In this document: piece by piece, positions 32,587 through 42,574 of the stretch
How the letters are laid out: the number at the start of each line of letters is the position of its first letter
How positions within the stretch are numbered: the first letter of the stretch is position 1
From: Setomelanomma holmii
Taxonomy: Eukaryota > Ascomycota > Dothideomycetes > Pleosporales > Phaeosphaeriaceae
Direction of reading: 5' to 3'
Assembly (NCBI GenBank): GCA_010015745.1
Contig: ML978186.1
Span: 124,001-188,000, forward strand
Length of the DNA: 64,000 nt
Program-made: the position numbers and the translations under genes
Notes under the pieces: generated by a model
Seen by the model: only the letters and a program-made list of their open reading frames with translations
What the model was told of the DNA's origin: nothing
Databases searched by the model: none

Positions 32587-33592
32587 ATGCCTGAAACCAC
32601 GAAAGTGGTCCCCCTCACCTGCCATGGACATTCGCGACCCGTCCCACATGTACACTTCTCGTCCATTGTTGACGAAGACCAATACTACATCATATCAGCT
32701 TGCAAGGATGGAAATCCTATGTTACGCGATGGTGTGACTGGCGACTGGATCGGCACTTTCTTGGGCCACAAGGGCGCAGTCTGGCAGGCGCGACTATCTT
32801 CGGACGCTTCTCTTGCGGCTACAGCTTCGGCAGATTTCTCTGCGTATGATTTATACAAGCCCTTTGCAGAAGGCACGGCTGACAATGTGTAGCAAAGTAT
32901 GGGACACCCATACAGGAGAAGCCCTCCATACCCTCTCACATAATCATATCGTCCGCGCTGTTGCATTTCCTGGCCAACCGCAACCCCAGATTCTAGCTAC
33001 CGGCGGCATGGAGAAGAAGCTGCGCATATACGACCTTTCACGCGGCGACTCAGCGACGAGCTTCGAGATTGGCGCGGGCGTACACACCGGCACCATCAAA
33101 TCTATTGTCTGGACGTCTGACTCTAACATAGTCATCACGGCAGCAGAAGACAAAAAGATCAGGTGGTGGGATCTACGGCAACAGGGTACAATTGGAGAAC
33201 ACGCCGTGGAAGGCGTAGTAGGATCGTGCGAGCTGGATAACACCTCCTCGGACGGCATGTTGAGCGTAGCTGCTGGAAACAGTGTCTACTTCTACAACAG
33301 TCTCTCGCCTGGGTCGCTTGTGAAGAGCATCAAGACACCATACGAGGTTGCAAGTGTGGCACTCCACAGCGGACAGCGGAAGTTCATCACTGGTGGTAGC
33401 AACCAGAATGATACTTGGGTCAGACTGTGGGACTTCGACGAGGAGAAAGAGCTCGAGACGAATAAGGGACATCACGGGCCCGTCTGGTCAGCTAGCTTCT
33501 CGCCAGACGGAAAGCTGTACGCTACTGGCAGCGAAGACGGTACCGTCAAGCTCTGGAAGTTCACACAGGGGCCTTACGGTCTGTGGAAGTAG
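32587..33592 (+). CDS. STRAP/UNRIP-like WD40-repeat protein
   Basis: Two exons, 32587-32843 and 32893-33592, with a 49-nt intron (GTATGA...CTGAC...GTAG), give 318 residues. WD40 repeats fill the protein, as judged by recurrent GH...W..D and IYDL/WWDL/LWDF/LWKF endings: TCHGHSRPVPHV, GHKGAVWQARLSSDAS, KVWDTHTG, KLRIYDL, KIRWWDL, WVRLWDF and TVKLWKF. Order and length match STRAP (UNRIP), a seven-bladed propeller that in animals associates with the SMN complex and other RNA or signalling partners. In fungi the partners are less clear. Likely cytoplasmic. The intron falls between repeats 2 and 3 (SA/KVWD). Confidence 0.8.
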
Positions 33593-34185
33593 GGCAACTC
33601 GATCCCTTCCGCAAACGTCAGTGTTTACGAGCTGCAACTTTGCACCTACTCGAGCTACATATCCAATCACAAGCAAATCATGAACAGACACAACACTTCC
33701 TTACGCGACCAATCGAGTCAATATTAACTGCGCATTCACTGCCAATTGGCCGCACACTTTGAATATCCCGCTTTCCATGCGTCTTTCTCCGCTGTAATGC
33801 ACGACTAACCTAGCGGGGCAATGCGACCCGAACATTGCCCGATGCAGCTTACCGAAGGATCGGCATCCACCAGCGTCAACTGCAGCAACTTGCATACGCG
33901 CTACAAGCGTCCATAGCAATGATAAGCATCCTCGGCAGACGACGATAAGAGCGACCAGCCGTGATACGATGATAGCTATCTGCATTGCCGTTGAGGCTCT
34001 TGCCAAGGGTGGGATCTCTTGACGACGTGGGCAGTATAAGAACGACCTATCTTCACAACTGCGTGATGTGGTTGGCACGTCATTACTGATTTCACGGTAC
34101 ACCAGGGCTCCGTTGGACACGACAAGGCCCACCTCACTCCTTCCCAAACGGACTTGTACGGTGAGGGCAGTACGCAAGCTGCATC
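33593..34185. other. Intergenic region, STRAP-like / MFS
   Basis: No gene recognised in 593 bp; includes the promoter of the transporter. Confidence 0.4.
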
Positions 34186-35988
34186 ATGGCAGAGAAAGAG
34201 CATGAGACCTCTCCCGTGCGGGAGTCGAGCGTCGATGATGGCCAAATCGCTGCAGAGAAGCAAATGCGCGATATCGGTGCGGACTTGTATCTCGAAGTCC
34301 GGCAGTATTCGCGAGAAGAGCTGGATGCCGAGAGAAAGGTTGTGCTGAGGAAGATCGATTGGGTCATCATGCCTATGGTAAGCTCGATCATATTCCATAA
34401 CCTCATGTGGCTGTAACTTATGGCCCTGCGACCTGAGCATTACCCAATACACAGATCGGGCTGGTGGAAATCAAGAGCCTGTTTACTCTCAATGTACACT
34501 GTCATTCTGAACAAACGAAATACCGTGATGAGATGTCTCAAGCTTTAGCTTTTCGCTCGCTCCTTGAATATTCGTCGCCGGCATAGTACACGAACCACGG
34601 CCGCCTATCCTACCTAAACCACTCCCGAACGAACACTATACCAACAAGCTTCACAGATTTGCATGACCTACACGATCCAATTCCTCGACAAACTCTCACT
34701 CAACTACGCAAACGCCTATACCCTCACCCCCGACCTCGGCCTCGAAGGCCAACGCTACTCCTGGGTCGCCGCCATCTTCAACTTCGGCTACCTTTTCTGG
34801 GCACTACCCGCAAACTACCTGATCCAGCGCCTCCCCGTGTCCAAGTACACAGGGTCTATGATCCTGATTTGGAGTGTATTGCTGTGCTGCCACGTCGCGG
34901 CCAAGAATTACGCCGGCATGCTCGCACTGCGATTCTTCTTGGGCATGTTTGAAGCCTCCATCTCACCCGCAATCATGAACATCGTGTCCATGTTCTACAC
35001 GCGCTCCGAACAGCCCGTCCGGATGTGCGTCTTCCTCGCCTTCAACGGCATGGCAACCATGATCGGCGCACTCCTCGGGTACGGCCTGGGCCACGCCCAC
35101 AGTTCACACATCAAAACCTGGCAGCTCATCTTCCTCGTCATCGGACTACTCAATTTCGTCTGGGCGTGGGTCTTCCTCTGGGTCATGCCCGACAGTCCTT
35201 CGAGCGCGAAATTTCTAACCCATAAGCAACGCATCGTCGCAATCGACCGCATCGCAGGGAACATGATCGGCGTCAAAACGAAGCAATTCGACATGCACCA
35301 AGCCCTCGAAGCGGTACTAGACGTCAAAGTCCACTGTCTAGCGCTCATCGGTCTCGGGTGTGGCGTTGTAAACGGCGGCGTATCCAACTTCGCATCCAGC
35401 CTCATCAAAGGCTTCGGATTCTCTGGCATCTACGCAACACTACTCCAGCTCCCCACCGGCGCGTTTGAATTCGTAGTCGTACCGCTGTGCGGGCTTGCAG
35501 CGGGGTACTTCAAGAATACGCGCTGCTTGATACTTGCGTTTATCTGCCTACCGCCGCTGGGTGGGTTGCTGGGTATTAGGCTTACGCCGTTGAGTCAGCG
35601 CTGGACGTTGGTGGGATGTACGTGGTTGCAATATATTATTGGTGCTCCAGTAATACTCTCCTGGAATCTTCTTACCACTAACATTGCGGGGCACACGAAG
35701 CGTAGCACAGCAAATGGCTTATGGTTTGTCTTCTACGCAGCGGGGAATATCGCAGGTGCAAACGTCTTTTTCGCGCGGGAAGCGCCAAGGTATTTTTCGG
35801 CGTTGACGGGTCTGATTGTGTGTTATTGCGGCATGGTGGTTGTCGCGGGTTTTCTTGCCGGGTGGATGTGGATGGAGAATAAGAGGAGGGATAGGGTGTT
35901 TGGCATTGGGGAGGATGAGACGGCTGTGGAGGATGGGTTTAGTAATAAGACGGATGGAGAGGCGAAGCATTTTAGATATGCTTTGTGA
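34186..35988 (+). CDS. MFS transporter, Dal5-type anion:cation symporter family
   Basis: Two exons, 34186-34377 and 34657-35988, give 507 residues; the 279-nt intron is the longest in the window. The N-terminal cytoplasmic part ends in LRKIDWVIMPM and continues after splicing as ICMTYTIQFLDKLSLNYANA, the signature entry into helix 1 of the allantoate permease (Dal5) family. About twelve hydrophobic segments follow, with the loop motif LRFFLGMFEASISPAIM and the TM10-12 block typical of the group. These carriers import organic anions such as allantoate, nicotinate, pantothenate or dipeptides with protons; the substrate cannot be told from sequence. Plasma membrane. It converges with the RNA cyclase gene 155 bp away. 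Confidence 0.85.
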
Positions 35989-36143
35989 TAGACAGCCTAT
36001 TAATGAAGGGCTGATGTGAACTCCATTGTCGTCCAGCGTTTCCCACGATGCACAAGTTGATCCGAAGTCGTAAGCGCAAGGACTTGCTCAAACGTACCTC
36101 CTGAAGAAGCAGTCGCCTCGGATATGCAATCGGGGCCATATAT

Positions 36144-37409
36144 TTACGAAGCTGATACGTTCAGAGCCTCGATTTCCTTAGTCAGATCTTCGATGTCCTC
36201 GCCATCCTTGTGCCGACTCGGATCGAACCCAAGCCCTACGCATCCGCCGTCGTCAAATTCCACCCCAACCATCCTCTCCGCGACCCACATCGCCGTCTTT
36301 GCATGTAAACTCGGCTCAATTGTCAACCCTTCGCTTGGAGCCGTGTGCAAGCCGCCACGAACCTCACTCCTTCCCTCCGCGAGCGCTTGGTACGCGAGTA
36401 ACTGATCACGCATAAACTCATCAACACATCCTCCATGCGCTATCTCCGCCAACAAGTCATCAGACACCTTCTTCACCATCGTCCCTGGAATGCGTTCCGT
36501 CTTACCAGGGCGGATGGCTTGGTCATACAGCCAGTCGCGGCCGAGTTTGATTCCTGTCGTGCTAGTGGCGACGAGAAGGATGTAGTATCTCTTCTCGTGA
36601 CGAGAATCCTCAAATGTGATTTCCGTGTCATATTCTCCATCAAGTCCAGGTTGCCGGTCCACATTGGAGTTGGCGTGAATCGATCCGAACAGCCTTTCTG
36701 CACGTCTCTCGAACATGACTTCCAACTCATCCCTAAAGTCCCGCTCTGTGTCCCTCGGCGCGATGACAATCGCTTTGACGTGCTCTATCCTCCCTCTATT
36801 TGTCAGTTGGAACGCGGGTAATGTTGTGGTCAGCGGCGTTATAGTGAACGTTGCGCTGCCCACTCGCGTACTCCCCTGAGACCAGCCGCGCGAATGCACT
36901 TGTGCTTCCATGCGCGGGATCCCGATGAGTTCGAGCATGGGGATCAGAACTTCAGCTACGTACTCATGTGACGGCGAATTCGAGACATTCGTGCCACCGC
37001 TTACACGCAGTCGAATTGGTCCCGCCGCGCCGCTGAACAAGAGAAAGGGTAGGACGGCTTGGAGAACGAGGTCAATACTGCCAGGTGTGTTTTGCGTGAT
37101 TCGTATATCTCCGCCTAGCGAGTCGATGCTGGAGGGTGAATTTGGGCTGGGAATGAAGGTGATTTCCTTGCTCTTGAGGCCTACGCCGCTGAGGCGCGCG
37201 GAACATGCCTGACCGAGCCATTGCACGCATGTAAGGTGTTGAGCTTTGAGACCGCCGCCGCCGGGGCGCTTGCCGCGGATGTTGGTGATGTGGATGGGTT
37301 TCTTGGTTAGGGCTGAGAGACCGAGGGCGACGCGGAGGAGTTGGCCGCCGCCTTCGAGGTGGGAGCCTTCAAGGTGTATTGGAAGTAGTAGATTGGGTTT
37401 TGGAGGCAT
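36144..37409 (-). CDS. RTCA: RNA 3'-terminal phosphate cyclase
   Basis: Single exon, 421 residues. The family start is clear: LEGSHLEGGGQLLRVALGLS, then IRGKRPGGGGLKAQHLTCVQ. Further family blocks are VSGGTNVSNSP, HSRGWSQGS and GGCVDEFMRDQLLAYQALAEG. RtcA-type cyclases use ATP to turn RNA 3'-phosphates into 2',3'-cyclic phosphates through an enzyme-AMP on a C-terminal His; His369 in SLHAKTAMWVAE is the likely nucleophile by position. Rcl1 paralogues, which lack the catalytic His and act in rRNA processing, are the alternative, but this one fits the active branch better. Nuclear/nucleolar. It is divergent from MDL1. Confidence 0.88.
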   Translation of the reverse strand: MPPKPNLLLPIHLEGSHLEGGGQLLRVALGLSALTKKPIHITNIRGKRPGGGGLKAQHLTCVQWLGQACSARLSGVGLKSKEITFIPSPNSPSSIDSLGGDIRITQNTPGSIDLVLQAVLPFLLFSGAAGPIRLRVSGGTNVSNSPSHEYVAEVLIPMLELIGIPRMEAQVHSRGWSQGSTRVGSATFTITPLTTTLPAFQLTNRGRIEHVKAIVIAPRDTERDFRDELEVMFERRAERLFGSIHANSNVDRQPGLDGEYDTEITFEDSRHEKRYYILLVATSTTGIKLGRDWLYDQAIRPGKTERIPGTMVKKVSDDLLAEIAHGGCVDEFMRDQLLAYQALAEGRSEVRGGLHTAPSEGLTIEPSLHAKTAMWVAERMVGVEFDDGGCVGLGFDPSRHKDGEDIEDLTKEIEALNVSAS

Positions 37410-38021
37410 GGTTAGGGCTGAAGTGTGAATTGAAGAAGAAATAGCAGATCAGACAGAGAGAGTGTTCTACGCAAGCGAGATAAGACGACGGAATGCATAC
37501 ACATGCGCTTGGCGATGAGTCGAAGTGACATTGCCGTATTACTGGTTACAGTCATCGCTGCGGCTATGCTATGAGCGCCTGGGAAGGACTCAATATACTG
37601 AAGGTGTACCGTGGACGCCTCCAACCATATACAATTTTGCCTCTCAAGCATCTCCTGAAGTCGTCGTAGACAGCCCTGAGTTGTTTCCCTAGCGAGTGGT
37701 GGGAGATGTGGTAGTTTGGGTAGGAAAAGCAATTAGCCACAGAGCTTGTATGGATGACGTCGAGCGCACATTGCCCGCTTCGACGCAACCAAAGCATCGC
37801 TGAAGACTGTCGAAAAAGATTGAGACATTTCAAGGTGGTTGCGGTTGACACGCCGTCGCAATCTTGCCGCGGTCTCTCCCCGTAAATCGGAGGCTTACCT
37901 CACGTGTGGGTTGGGCTGGATCGACTTCGCTTCATTTCGTCATTATCCGAGGCCGACAACTTTTGTCGGTAGCTCCTACCACGCCGAGCACCTGTCATTG
38001 CCTCACAACACGGCCTACACC
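37410..38021. promoter_or_regulatory. Shared divergent promoter, RNA cyclase / MDL1
   Basis: A 612-bp gap between divergent genes; holds both promoters. No coding signal other than a short upstream frame that begins at 38022. Confidence 0.45.
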
Positions 38022-38069
38022 ATGTCGAGTGCTGCAGCAGAGCGTCAATTCACCCCCATTCTTAGGTAG
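38022..38069 (+). promoter_or_regulatory. Upstream ORF in the MDL1 leader
   Basis: ATG in ACACCATGT opens a 15-codon frame (MSSAAAERQFTPILR) ending TAG at 38067-38069, only 23 nt before the MDL1 ATG. If the transcript starts upstream, ribosomes would meet this first and its good context could lower MDL1 translation. Confidence 0.35.
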
Positions 38070-38092
38070 ACCCGAGTCTGCCTGCGCCCACT

Positions 38093-40494
38093 ATGCGCGG
38101 TGTCGCCTTCTCTGCAAAGGCCTGGCACGGTCCTGGGCACGGAGCTCTCTTCTCCCACATACAACCACGAACCCCGTCGCGAATAGCATTGAGAGCCTTC
38201 GCTACGAAGCCTGTGCCATTTTCCACGTCAGCCGGTGGTGTACGCACACAAAGAAGCTGTGCGGCATGCCTCATCCCCGCATCACCCACCTTGCGCTTCG
38301 TAACGGCGGGCACAACGCGTCGCAATGGCCTGCAGCACCCAATGCGAGTGTTCACAGCATCAAGAATACTGGCAGAAGCTTCGAAGGAGGTCAAGGTTGC
38401 AGCAAGATCGCGCAAGTCGTACAAAGACGAGATCAAGGAGCGGGGTGTCATAGACCTGGAGGAGCACGACGCCGAAGGAGAAGACAACGAGCACGGCTTT
38501 GCGAAGTCGGAAAAGGCGGCTGCAGCGCGGCAGGTCAATCTAAGTGCAAAGCTCAGCAAAGATGGCTCTGGACACACAGGCACACCCGGCGGCATGCAGG
38601 AGATCTGGAGACTGATCAAGATTGCAAAGCCTGAGATGGGGACGCTATCGTGGGCCTTCCTGTTCTTGATCTGTGGATCAGCCATCTCCATGTCCATCCC
38701 GTTCTCCATTGGCAGAATTCTGGATGCTGCGACACAAGCGGAGAAGACTGACGGACTGCTGTTTGGACTGGACCAGATGACTTTCTACTTTGCACTGGCT
38801 GGCTTTCTCACAGCTGGCGCCGCCTTCAACTTCGGCCGCATCATCATCCTGCGCATCGTCGGAGAGCGCATTGTTGCTCGCCTGCGATCGCAATTGTACC
38901 GCAAGACATTTGTGCAGAACGCCGAATTCTTTGACGCGAATCGCGTTGGTGATCTCATCTCCCGTCTTGGATCCGACACCATTATTGTCGGAAAGAGCAT
39001 AACGCAGAACTTGTCCGATGGTCTCCGCTCGTTGGTCAGCGGAGCAGCTGGCTTCGTCATGATGGGCTATGTCAGCCTGAAGCTGACTGGCATTCTCGCT
39101 CTGATTGCACCACCAGTGGCTATTGTAGCATTCTTCTCCGGCCGCGCATTGCGAAACCTCAGTCGCAAGATCCAGAAGAATCTTGGTACTCTCACCAAGA
39201 TCGCGGAAGAGCGATTAGGAAATGTCAGAACGAGCCAAGCGTTCGCAGGAGAAGTGCAAGAAGCTGCGCGATACAACCGCCAGATCAAGCGAATTTTTCA
39301 GCTCGGCAAGACAGAGGCTTTGGTGGCTGCGAGCTTCTACGGCAGCACGGGATTGATGGGGAATTTGACCATCATCGCGATTCTGTATGTTGGCGGTGGT
39401 ATGGTCACGAACGGCATCATATCCATCGGTGAGCTGTCATCATTCTTGATGTACACAGCATACGCTGGATCAAGTATGGTGGGTCTGTCTGGGTTCTATG
39501 GCGAAATGATGAAGGGCGTCGGAGCGGCCAGTCGCTTGTTTGAACTCCAGGATCGCCAGCCATCGATATCACCGACCAAAGGTGAACCAGTCAAGTCGGC
39601 GCGCGGCCCGATCGAGTTTAAGAATGTCTCTTTCAGCTACCCGACTCGCCCAGCTGTCACGATCTTCAAAAACCTCAACTTCAAGATTGAGCAGGGAACC
39701 AATGTTGCCATTGTTGCGCCGAGCGGTGCTGGAAAGTCCACTGTCGCTAGCTTGCTACTGCGCTTCTATGTCCCGACTGCTGGCACCATCACTGTTCACG
39801 GACGAGACATCACAAAGCTGAATGCGAAGCAATTGCGGCGAAAGATTGGATTCGTTGGTCAGGAGCCGGTTCTGTTCTCCGGAACCATCGCGGAGAATAT
39901 TGCGTATGGCGTACCGCACGCCACTCGCGCCGAGATTGTTGCTGCTGCACGGAAAGCGAATTGCCAATTCATTAGCGACTTTGTAAGTCATTTCTCATGC
40001 GTGCACCAACTAGCGCTAACACGAAACAGCCCGACGGCTTGGAGACGCATGTTGGCGCACGAGGCACGCAGCTTTCAGGCGGACAGAAGCAGCGTATCGC
40101 GATCGCCCGCGCTCTCATCAAGAAGCCCGACATTCTCATCCTCGACGAGGCAACAAGCGCCCTGGATGCCGAATCCGAAACCCTAGTCAACCAGGCACTG
40201 AGCAAGCTACTACAGGAAAACAACACTACAATCAGCATAGCACATCGCTTGTCTACGATCAAGCGTTCGGATCGGATCATTTGCATCAACTCCGAAGGAC
40301 AAGTAGCAGAAGAGGGTACTTATGAGGCTCTCACAGCAAACCCGACAGGTGCATTCAACAAGCTCATGGAGTGGCAAATGAGTGGAGGCGAGGAGCCCGA
40401 TAAGGTCAAGAGTCCCATGCCGACGGAGATTGAAGAGATTGAGGGAGAGCTGGAGCAGGAAACAGAGGAAGAAGCAACGCGCAACAAGGTGTGA
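38093..40494 (+). CDS. MDL1: Mitochondrial ABC half-transporter (Mdl1/Mdl2-like)
   Basis: Two exons, 38093-39982 and 40030-40494 (47-nt intron), give 784 residues. An Arg/Ser/Thr-rich N-terminus without acids (about 1-110) looks like a mitochondrial presequence. The transmembrane domain (about 195-480, PEMGTLSWAFLFLICGSAIS onward) resembles Mdl1/Mdl2 and TAP. In the nucleotide-binding domain, Walker A is APSGAGKST (542-550), the signature LSGGQ is 645-649, Walker B ILILDE is 665-670 and the H-loop His is 702. Mdl1 works as a dimer in the inner membrane and exports peptides made by matrix proteolysis. The intron lies between the Q-loop side and the signature. The first Walker A residue is Ala, not Gly. 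Confidence 0.88.
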
Positions 40495-41555
40495 AGGACG
40501 ACTCAGCGAAGTGAAGACATCTTGCAGGTGGAGCCACGAGACAGATGAACTTCATTTAACCCACGTCTTCGATCCGGAGCACGCTTGCATACTTCGCAAT
40601 GCATAACCTGCCGATCGTAGTGGCGCACGTGTTCCATACGGGAATGGCGCGGAATCCTCAACAATACCTCTGCCGGTTACTCCCGGAAGTCACTTCATCT
40701 AAACGCAAGTCTCAGATATAGACTTGGATCAAGCATTGTCGGGACGGTTGCTTTGCTTGGCATTTACGCGGGCGTGGTGTGACCTTTCGGTCGTCATACG
40801 ATCTTGATGATCACAACCAGGCGATGGTGGCGCATTGAGCCGCACCATATCGTCTGTAGCATCAGTCTCGCAAGACGAGCGCCAACATTACTGTACATTA
40901 GTCTCTTCTCAGCATTTACAAAAACCGATGATACCTCGTCAGCATGTCTTCTCCTGATTCTCCTGCCTCTTAACGACAGCGACTATTCACCATTGAGTAC
41001 AGCACGGCGATTCTTTCGATAAATCCTGACCATCATCAACATCTTCACAAACTTGCACGATTACTACACTTACAGAAGCATCTCCCGCTTCAGCCCAATC
41101 CCATATACATTCCACAACCGTACGCCTCTGGCTGAAGACACCTTCGCTTACTCATCACCCACATAACCATCACCTCATCAGGTACGACACCACATCTTGA
41201 CCCCCCATGTACTCATCCACACCACTGACCATGCCGAGAAAACGACTAGCTCTCCGCATCGCGCCTCTGCACAGTGACCCGATCCTGACGTCATCTATAC
41301 AGCACCCCAGTTCCCATTCTAGCCCACACCCCATGTGACGCGATGCATGACATACACTCTGAAATACATAATAAACCTGCACCCTGTTGTCCTCCAGGCA
41401 CACACTGTGAACATTCCCCAATGTTAAAAACCGCACAGTACACTTCCTATCGATTGATCCGCAGCCCAATTGCACACCACCACCCGCATCCCGTCAACCT
41501 AGACCGCGTCACGCATTTCCCCAGCCCGCGCAAACACTTTTCGACTCCGTCCAAC
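40495..41555. other. Intergenic region, MDL1 / cupin
   Basis: About 1.06 kb with no convincing gene. It holds the MDL1 3' flank and the cupin gene's promoter; open frames on either strand are short and featureless. Confidence 0.4.
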
Positions 41556-42173
41556 ATGAGCGCCCAAGCGACCATGGAGAGCTACAAGAAAGTCGGCAAC
41601 AGGGCGGATGCGCCGCCGAAGCACGAAATGGTGTATTTCAAAGGCCTGACGAGTTCGAAGCGCGAGTTTGGGGATTTCAGAACGGTCCTTCATACGGGGT
41701 TGAATAGCCAGATTGTTGCCATGGAAGTCCCTGTGGGTGGGGATATTGGGGATGAGGTATGTTTTCTGACTAAAGTCCGTCGGGCATCGGCTCATTCACG
41801 ATTGGTGCTGGGATTACTACACGTGACTTGCTCGACTGACGCCTCGCAGGTCCATACAGTCGATCAAATCTTGCTCTTCACATCCGGCCGCGGCCTCGCG
41901 ACCGTCGCCGGCAAGGATCAGGAAGTCAGCGCTGGTGATGTTGTTGTCGTGCCCGCAGGAACGCAGCATCAATTCGTCACCAAAGGTGACCAGCCGCTCG
42001 AACTCATCACCGTATACAGCCCGGCAGAGCATTTACCGAGTAGTGTGCACAAGACTAAAGAGGAGGGCGACAAGGCCGAGGATGATGGGATTGATGAGGC
42101 GCCCGAATGGGCGCTGAAGAGTAAGGACGAGAATGTGAAGAGTGGGGAGGTTAATGAGAGTGGAAAGTACTGA
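41556..42173 (+). CDS. Cupin-domain protein
   Basis: Two exons, 41556-41756 and 41850-42173, give 174 residues. The start chosen is ATG 41556 (MSAQATMES); the frame is open further upstream, but that part is Pro/His-rich and unlike the family. The cupin core is intact: after splicing, DEVHTVDQILLFTSGRG (metal-ligand His and Gln region) and later VVVPAGTQHQF (second metal motif). The C-terminus is acidic and Lys-rich. Single-domain cupins of this kind may be isomerases or dioxygenase-like; substrate unknown. The intron is 93 nt with no in-frame stop, so retained transcripts would encode 31 extra residues inside the barrel. Confidence 0.75.
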   Translation: MSAQATMESYKKVGNRADAPPKHEMVYFKGLTSSKREFGDFRTVLHTGLNSQIVAMEVPVGGDIGDEVCFLTKVRRASAHSRLVLGLLHVTCSTDASQVHTVDQILLFTSGRGLATVAGKDQEVSAGDVVVVPAGTQHQFVTKGDQPLELITVYSPAEHLPSSVHKTKEEGDKAEDDGIDEAPEWALKSKDENVKSGEVNESGKY

Positions 42174-42574
42174 ATACGACGCAAAGAAGTAATGATTGAA
42201 AATGGATGAATGGTCAACAAACCTCAAATCACAAAGTTGCAGCATGCTTGTTTTGATGATTTGACGATATTTTGTTATATACAAAAGCGCTTGACCAACA
42301 TCAGAGCTGTGCCGATCTGTCATGACATGTAAAATGACAGAAGCCTCCCTTGTAAACGCCGTGCTCTAATGCTTATACAAAATAGAGCTGCAAATGTGAC
42401 CGCCGAAATGAAGGTATCGATAATGTGGTGAAAGTATGCCTGCGCATCTTTTGTCTAGGTTGCGCCTTTTGTGTAACGCCCGGGCCATGTGATAGAAATA
42501 GAACAACAAATGCTGCTATGTACGTGGGGTCGTAGATCCGGAAGATGGTATGTACAAGAGGTCAATGGCGGCTT
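42174..42574. other. Convergent gap, cupin / reductase
   Basis: 3' flanks of two converging genes, AT-rich, no coding signal. Confidence 0.4.
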
